From positions 1 through 50,863 of the forward strand of contig CAMDKY010000011.1 of assembly GCA_945901245.1 (NCBI GenBank): DNA of 50,863 nucleotides, given 5' to 3'. The notes under the pieces were generated by a model. The model saw only the letters and a program-made list of their open reading frames with translations, was not told the DNA's origin and ran no database searches. Shown in pieces: positions 46,422 through 50,863 of the stretch. Source of the DNA: Polynucleobacter meluiroseus. Its GTDB lineage: Bacteria > Pseudomonadota > Gammaproteobacteria > Burkholderiales > Burkholderiaceae. Numbering within the stretch: the first letter of the stretch is position 1; each line of letters begins with the position of its first letter. A program made the translations under genes and the position numbers.

Positions 46422-47686
46422 AGCCCAGCACAACCCCGTTCACTGCCCTTACGCTTGCGCAGCAACAGCTGGATGTCTTAGATGCCAACTTATTGCGACG
46501 TCGCCTTAAACAAACGCAAAGTCCCTGCGATGTCGCAGTTACAGTAGGGGGGCGCCAACTAAAAGCATTTTGCAGCAATGATTACCTGGGTTTTGCTAAT
46601 CACCCAAAGCTCATCGCAGCCATGGCCGAAGGTGCGGAGCGCTATGGTGTTGGCAGCGGCGCTTCCCATCTCATCAGCGGCCATAGCCAGGCGCACGACT
46701 TACTCGAAGCTGAATTAGCCCGCACCCAAGCAGAGCACATTGACGAGGCGCGCGCACTTTTCTTTTGCACAGGCTATCTTGCTAACATCACCGCGATTAC
46801 TGCGCTAGCAGGATTGGGTTTACAAGCAGCAAAACAGAATGCTGGCATTAGCATCTATTCCGCCAAGTTAAATCACGCATCCCTCATCGATGGCGTCAAA
46901 CTAGCAGCAGCGCAGACCAAAGCAGCAGTTCATTTGTTTGATCACACCAAGCTAGCTGATTTAAACAATATGCTGCAAGCGGATTCATCGTCGCATAAAT
47001 TGATTGTGACGGATGGTGTGTTTAGCATGGATGGCGACTTGGCTCCGGTTGCCGATTTACTCGCGATTGCAGAAGCCCATGATGCGCTGCTGATTGTCGA
47101 TGATGCCCACGGCTTTGGCGTACTCGGAAAATACGGTCACGGTATTTTGGAGCACTTCCAAATTCAATCGGATCGCATTGTTTATATTGGCACCCTCGGT
47201 AAAGCTGCCGGCGTTAGTGGCGCCTTTGTCTGTGCTCATAAAACGCTGTTGGAATGCTTGATTCAAAAAGGGCGCCCATACATTTACAGTACCGCCACTC
47301 CTCCCGCCATTGCGCATACGGTGCTGGCGAGCTTGCGTCTGATTGAAGGTGAGGAAGGCCAGGCGCGACGGGCCCACTTAAATCAGCTGATTGCCATTTG
47401 GCATCACGAATTGCAACTACACCACTGGCAAATGAGTTCGTCGATGACGCCAATTCAGCCACTAGTATTAGGCAGTAATGCGGCGGCACTTTCAGCATCA
47501 AAACAATTAGACGAGGCAGGTTACTGGATTCCGGCGATACGCCCACCGACCGTTCCGGAAGGCAGTGCTCGCCTGCGAATTACCTTCTCAGCCAATCACA
47601 GCACCCAAGCAGTGCGCGAACTCATTGCCGAATTACAAAAAATAGAAGCGCTCGTTTACACCGCTAGCGAAACGAAAGCGGTATGA
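46418..47686 (+). CDS. bioF: 8-amino-7-oxononanoate synthase
   Basis: PLP enzyme that condenses pimeloyl thioester with L-alanine to KAPA. The 422 aa include FCSNDYLGFANHP, the YGVGSGASHLISGHS region, LIVDDAHGFGVLG with D228, and K262 in GTLGKAAGVSG. It is longer than E. coli BioF (384 aa) by an N-terminal extension and a C-terminal tail. It starts in the bioA stop (ATGA) and ends in the bioD start. Confidence 0.96.
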   Translation: MKPSTTPFTALTLAQQQLDVLDANLLRRRLKQTQSPCDVAVTVGGRQLKAFCSNDYLGFANHPKLIAAMAEGAERYGVGSGASHLISGHSQAHDLLEAELARTQAEHIDEARALFFCTGYLANITAITALAGLGLQAAKQNAGISIYSAKLNHASLIDGVKLAAAQTKAAVHLFDHTKLADLNNMLQADSSSHKLIVTDGVFSMDGDLAPVADLLAIAEAHDALLIVDDAHGFGVLGKYGHGILEHFQIQSDRIVYIGTLGKAAGVSGAFVCAHKTLLECLIQKGRPYIYSTATPPAIAHTVLASLRLIEGEEGQARRAHLNQLIAIWHHELQLHHWQMSSSMTPIQPLVLGSNAAALSASKQLDEAGYWIPAIRPPTVPEGSARLRITFSANHSTQAVRELIAELQKIEALVYTASETKAV

Positions 47687-48429
47687 GTCAATCTCGTAAG
47701 CGCGGATTTTTTATTACCGGTACCGATACCGAAGTCGGCAAGACGCTGATTGCTTCTGCGCTGATTCTCAAAATTAAAGCGCTTACACCCAATCAAACGG
47801 TCATGGGTTTTAAACCGGTCGTTGCTGGAACAAGCCAATCCGCTACTGGCATTACAGTGAACGAAGATCTAGAGTCACTCAAATTAGCATCCGGCTATTC
47901 GGGCAATGCGAGCGGTCTATGCCCTTATGTTTTACCAACTCCGGCTGCGCCCCACCTGATAGCTAAATCGATGGGCATCATGCTTGAGCTATCCACCATG
48001 CTCTCAGCATATCAAGCAATCAGCGCAAAGGCCGACTGGACTGTGGTCGAGGGTGCGGGCGGCTTTTTAGTACCCATCAATGAAGAGCAGGATTTAGGGG
48101 ATTTGGCAGAGGCCCTAAATATACCGGTGATCTTAGTAGTAGGGCTACGCCTGGGCTGCATTAATCATGCCCTCTTAAGCGTTGCAGCGATTGCCCAGCG
48201 TGGTCTCACGCTTGCCGGATGGGTAGCCAATACACTGGATGCGGACATGCCCTACTTGCACGAGAATATCGACACACTACGGGCACGCATTGAAGCGCCG
48301 CTCTTAGGTATCGTGAATGCACTTCCTGCGGAGTGTCGACAGCAAGGTAATCATGCTTACCCCTTAGCGGCAATGCAGTTTGCCGCTAATGCGCTTGACT
48401 CAGACCGTGTTGCGCGCTTGATCGCGTAA
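47683..48429 (+). CDS. bioD: Dethiobiotin synthetase
   Basis: ATP-dependent carboxylase that closes the ureido ring of dethiobiotin. The 248 aa begin with the P-loop FITGTDTEVGKTLIASAL (about 10-27), followed by MGFKPVVAG, a VVEGAGGFLVPI segment and the VGLRLGCINHALLS motif. It starts in the bioF stop by a 4-bp overlap. The 3' end overlaps the convergent acyl-CoA ligase gene by 30 bp. bioC and bioH, which make the pimeloyl chain, are not in the window. Confidence 0.96.
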   Translation: MSQSRKRGFFITGTDTEVGKTLIASALILKIKALTPNQTVMGFKPVVAGTSQSATGITVNEDLESLKLASGYSGNASGLCPYVLPTPAAPHLIAKSMGIMLELSTMLSAYQAISAKADWTVVEGAGGFLVPINEEQDLGDLAEALNIPVILVVGLRLGCINHALLSVAAIAQRGLTLAGWVANTLDADMPYLHENIDTLRARIEAPLLGIVNALPAECRQQGNHAYPLAAMQFAANALDSDRVARLIA

Positions 48430-50112
48430 TACGCGCCGCAGTATCTTTCCGACGTTGTTTTTGGGAAGGCTTTCGGTAAACTCGATTGCACTCGGACGCT
48501 TGTAAGGGCTGAGCTGCTCCACGCACACCGCCATAATCTGCTCGGCAGTCAAATCAGGGTCGTCTGATACAACGAACAACTTCACTAACTCACCCGCTGC
48601 CGACTCAATACCAACGACAGCGCATTCCAATACGCCGGGTATTGATGCAACTACATCCTCTACTTCGTTTGGATATACCTTATATCCAGCAACCGTAATC
48701 ATGTCTTTTTTACGATCGACGATGCGGAAAAAACCGGCCGAGTCCATGACTCCAATATCACCAGACTTAAAGAATCCATCTGCTGTGATGGCATTCGCGG
48801 TTTCTTCCGCTTGATTCCAATACCCCTGCATCACTTGCGGACCGCGGATGTAGATTTCCCCCACCTCTCCTGCTGGCAACGGCATTCCTGACTCATCTCG
48901 AATCGATAACTCCGTATCGGGAAGTGGATAACCAATACCACCAGTAAATGATTTGATCACAGGAGTATTGCAACAGGCTACCGGGGCAGTTTCAGATAAG
49001 CCGTAGCCCTCCGCAATCGCAACCCCGGTTAGCGCTTTCCAGCGGTCTGCTACCGATTTTTGTACCGCCATACCGCCGCCAATCGTCAAAACCCATTGCG
49101 AGAAATCTAACTTAGCAAAGTCGGCATTATTCAATAGGGCTTGAAACAAGGTATTTACACCGGGGAAAAAGTTAATCTCTGGAAACTCTTTTAGGATTCC
49201 GACCAAATTGGGAACATCGCGGGCATTAGGAACCAAAATAATTTTCGCGCCTAAACGCATACCTAAAAGACCGCAGCCAGTAAAAGCGAAGATGTGATAC
49301 AGCGGCAGTGCACATAAAAAATTCCATTGCTTAATGGGCTTTACCTTCTCAATTGGCCTTAGCCAGGTTTCCACTTGCAATAGATTGGCGAGTAAATTAC
49401 GGTGCGTCAAAATAGCGCCCTTACTCACACCCGTAGTGCCGCCGGTGTATTGCAACAGCGCAATTGAATTCCCATTTAATTCTGGCCGTAGGTACTGTGC
49501 CCGCTGACCAATTTCAAGTGTTGGCTTAAGCTGAGAGCAATTGAGGTTTGCTGGCAAGGTATAGGGTTCAACTTTGCGCTTAAAAGTACGAATAAAGCGA
49601 TCCAGCCAAGGACCGCGCCAGCCCAAAAACTCACCGATGCTACTAACAAACGCATGCTTGATTGGCAATCCTGGATTAAGGCGGAGTGCTTGCTCTAGCG
49701 TATTGCCAAAATGCTCCAAGAACACAATCGCTTCTGCACCGCTATCACGCAACTGAAACTCCAATTCATGCGCGGTGTACTGGGGATTAATACTCACTAC
49801 TACGTACCCTGCTCGCATAATTCCGTATAGAACAACAGGATATTGCGGTAAGTTGGGCAACATAATCGCCACGCGTGCACCCCTGCTTAGTCCAAGGCTT
49901 TGCAAATAGGCAGCGAATTGCGTGGATGCATCATCTAATTCGCGGTAGCTAAGGCCTTTACCCATGCACCAAAATGCCGTTCGCTCGGCGTAGCGTGTGA
50001 ATGCCTCCTCCAATACCTCAGTTAGTGATTGGTAAGCGCTGTAATCCAGGGTTGCAGCTACGCCTGCTGGATATTGAGCGAGCCAAGGGTGGGATGGGGA
50101 GGTGTTAGACAT
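48400..50112 (-). CDS. fadD: Long-chain fatty acid--CoA ligase (FadD-like)
   Basis: AMP-forming acyl-CoA synthetase that activates fatty acids for beta-oxidation. The 570 aa (start MSNTSPSHPWLAQYP) are close to E. coli FadD (561). An upstream in-frame start at 50145 lies within the promoter space. The AMP motif is LQYTGGTTGVSKGAILTHRN, the linker-gate region ALPLYHIFAFTGCG follows, then EGYGLSETAPVACCN and the C-terminal KKDMITVAGYKVYPNEVED with the PKNNVGKILRR catalytic lysine. A palindrome lies in the divergent space shared with the M20 gene. Confidence 0.92.
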   Translation of the reverse strand: MSNTSPSHPWLAQYPAGVAATLDYSAYQSLTEVLEEAFTRYAERTAFWCMGKGLSYRELDDASTQFAAYLQSLGLSRGARVAIMLPNLPQYPVVLYGIMRAGYVVVSINPQYTAHELEFQLRDSGAEAIVFLEHFGNTLEQALRLNPGLPIKHAFVSSIGEFLGWRGPWLDRFIRTFKRKVEPYTLPANLNCSQLKPTLEIGQRAQYLRPELNGNSIALLQYTGGTTGVSKGAILTHRNLLANLLQVETWLRPIEKVKPIKQWNFLCALPLYHIFAFTGCGLLGMRLGAKIILVPNARDVPNLVGILKEFPEINFFPGVNTLFQALLNNADFAKLDFSQWVLTIGGGMAVQKSVADRWKALTGVAIAEGYGLSETAPVACCNTPVIKSFTGGIGYPLPDTELSIRDESGMPLPAGEVGEIYIRGPQVMQGYWNQAEETANAITADGFFKSGDIGVMDSAGFFRIVDRKKDMITVAGYKVYPNEVEDVVASIPGVLECAVVGIESAAGELVKLFVVSDDPDLTAEQIMAVCVEQLSPYKRPSAIEFTESLPKNNVGKILRRVLRDQARNTV

Positions 50113-50172
50113 AAATTTCACAGTGTTGATTCCGTACTGTAGCAATAATCATTTTTTTTAGAATTTTTTATG

Positions 50173-50187
50173 TATTGCACTGCAATA
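50173..50187. promoter_or_regulatory. Palindrome in the fadD/M20 divergent region
   Basis: TATTGCA-C-TGCAATA is a perfect 7-bp-arm inverted repeat, midway between the fadD-like start (50112) and the amidohydrolase start (50222). It lies beside T-rich runs. The placement suits an operator controlling one or both genes. The binding protein is not identifiable. Confidence 0.45.
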
Positions 50188-50221
50188 TGCAGGTGATTTA
50201 CCTTTCAGATAAGATCTTCAT

Positions 50222-50863
50222 ATGCGATCACTTCCCGAAATCGTCGATTCGGCAGCGACCATTCAAGCCATTCGACGCGACATCCACGCGCACCCCGAGT
50301 TGCGCTTTGAGGAAATCCGTACGGCTGAACTGGTAGCGGAGGCATTGACTAGCTGGGGTATTCCGATTGTGCGCGGCTTAGGCAAGACCGGTGTAGTCGG
50401 CCGAATTGACGGTGACGCTGGCCCAGGAAAAATGATTGGTTTGCGCGCCGACATGGACGCCCTGCCGCTGCAAGAAAAAAATGCTTTTGCGCATGCATCC
50501 CAATATGCCGGGAAAATGCATGCCTGCGGTCACGATGGGCACACCGCTATCTTGCTTGGCGCAGCTCACTACTTTTCAAGTCACCGCAACTTTGCTGGCT
50601 CGATCATTTTTATTTTTCAGCCCGCAGAAGAAGGGGGCGGCGGCGCTCGCGAAATGATTAAAGATGGTTTGTTTGAGCAGTTTCCATGCGATGCTGTTTT
50701 CGGCTTACACAATTGGCCTGGTTTAGCGGAAGGTCACTTTGGCGTTACCCCAGGGCCGATGATGGCATCGAGCAATGAGTTCACGATCACCATTCGCGGC
50801 AAAGGCGGTCATGCTGCCTTACCGCACAACAGCGCGGACCCTGTTCTTGCTGGAGCGCACGTG
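50222..50863 (+). CDS. M20 family amidohydrolase (3' end cut by window)
   Basis: Zinc peptidase family M20D, annotated in relatives as hippurate hydrolase or N-acyl-L-amino acid amidohydrolase. Only the first 214 residues lie in the window. The start is ATG 50222 (MRSLPEIVDSAAT). Metal-site motifs are RADMDALPLQE, HACGHDGH with C102 and H104, QPAEEGGGGA with E136-E137 and GLHNWP with H163. The dimerisation domain begins at FTITIRGKGGHAALPH. The substrate is not clear. Promoter space is shared with the fadD-like gene. Confidence 0.93.
   Translation, partial: MRSLPEIVDSAATIQAIRRDIHAHPELRFEEIRTAELVAEALTSWGIPIVRGLGKTGVVGRIDGDAGPGKMIGLRADMDALPLQEKNAFAHASQYAGKMHACGHDGHTAILLGAAHYFSSHRNFAGSIIFIFQPAEEGGGGAREMIKDGLFEQFPCDAVFGLHNWPGLAEGHFGVTPGPMMASSNEFTITIRGKGGHAALPHNSADPVLAGAHV

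Noticed and set aside
1-50863. CRISPR arrays, prophage, insertion sequences, toxin-antitoxin pairs, rRNA
   Set aside because: Looked for throughout; none seen. The window is core chromosome.

Overview
The window is a stretch of bacterial chromosome from a Gram-negative betaproteobacterium of the Burkholderiales. Gene content and order look most like Polynucleobacter or a close relative, although the genus is an inference from memory of gene order rather than a search. Supporting signs are moderate GC, very tight packing, short intergenic gaps, lpxC (lipopolysaccharide), a meso-diaminopimelate-type MurE, coq7/ispB (ubiquinone), and pilBCD-coaE-zapD followed by a convergent mutT. I see no insertion sequence, prophage, CRISPR array, toxin-antitoxin pair or rRNA. 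Almost everything is core housekeeping.

Layout. 1-4.0 kb: the 3' end of ffh, convergent proS, then rppH and a CNP1-like lipoprotein gene. 4.0-7.9 kb: rplU-rpmA, obgE and proB on the minus strand, divergent ispB, and a tRNA-Pro(CGG). 7.9-14 kb is the most accessory part: a GrdB-like protein without selenocysteine, a small FAH-family hydrolase, a PanE-like reductase, an SSS sodium symporter, a squalene-synthase-like enzyme and an O6-methylguanine methyltransferase. 14-18.5 kb: a type IV pilus assembly operon with shortened pilB and pilD, running into coaE and zapD, with mutT convergent. 18.5-25.4 kb: a DUF815 ATPase, argJ, secA, a DciA-like gene, lpxC and a peroxiredoxin.

25.5-43.0 kb holds an uninterrupted division and cell wall (dcw) cluster on the minus strand: mraZ-rsmH-ftsL-ftsI-murE-murF-mraY-murD-ftsW-murG-murC-ddlB-ftsQ-ftsA-ftsZ. 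Ten of its junctions are start/stop overlaps, so translational coupling is likely. A sigma70-like promoter and three MraZ-type repeats with a 10-bp period lie directly before mraZ. The 295-bp gap between mraZ and coq7 also holds a palindrome and two tandem hairpins ending in a T-tract on the opposite strand, which is a possible small RNA.

43.3-50.9 kb: coq7, bioB, divergent bioA-bioF-bioD, a FadD-like acyl-CoA ligase, and the 5' part of an M20 amidohydrolase cut by the window edge.

The genes cooperate in envelope growth. Mur enzymes, MraY and MurG make lipid II. FtsW and FtsI polymerise it at the septum organised by FtsZ, FtsA, FtsQ, FtsL and ZapD. LpxC starts lipid A synthesis, and SecA and Ffh drive protein export. 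I did not find an obviously new multi-gene system. The points most worth a second look are regulatory (the mraZ upstream region, a terminator abutting obgE, several palindromes in divergent promoters) and architectural (ProB without PUA, prepilin peptidase without its methylase domain, the GrdB-like protein, the lone squalene synthase, repeated convergent 3' overlaps).
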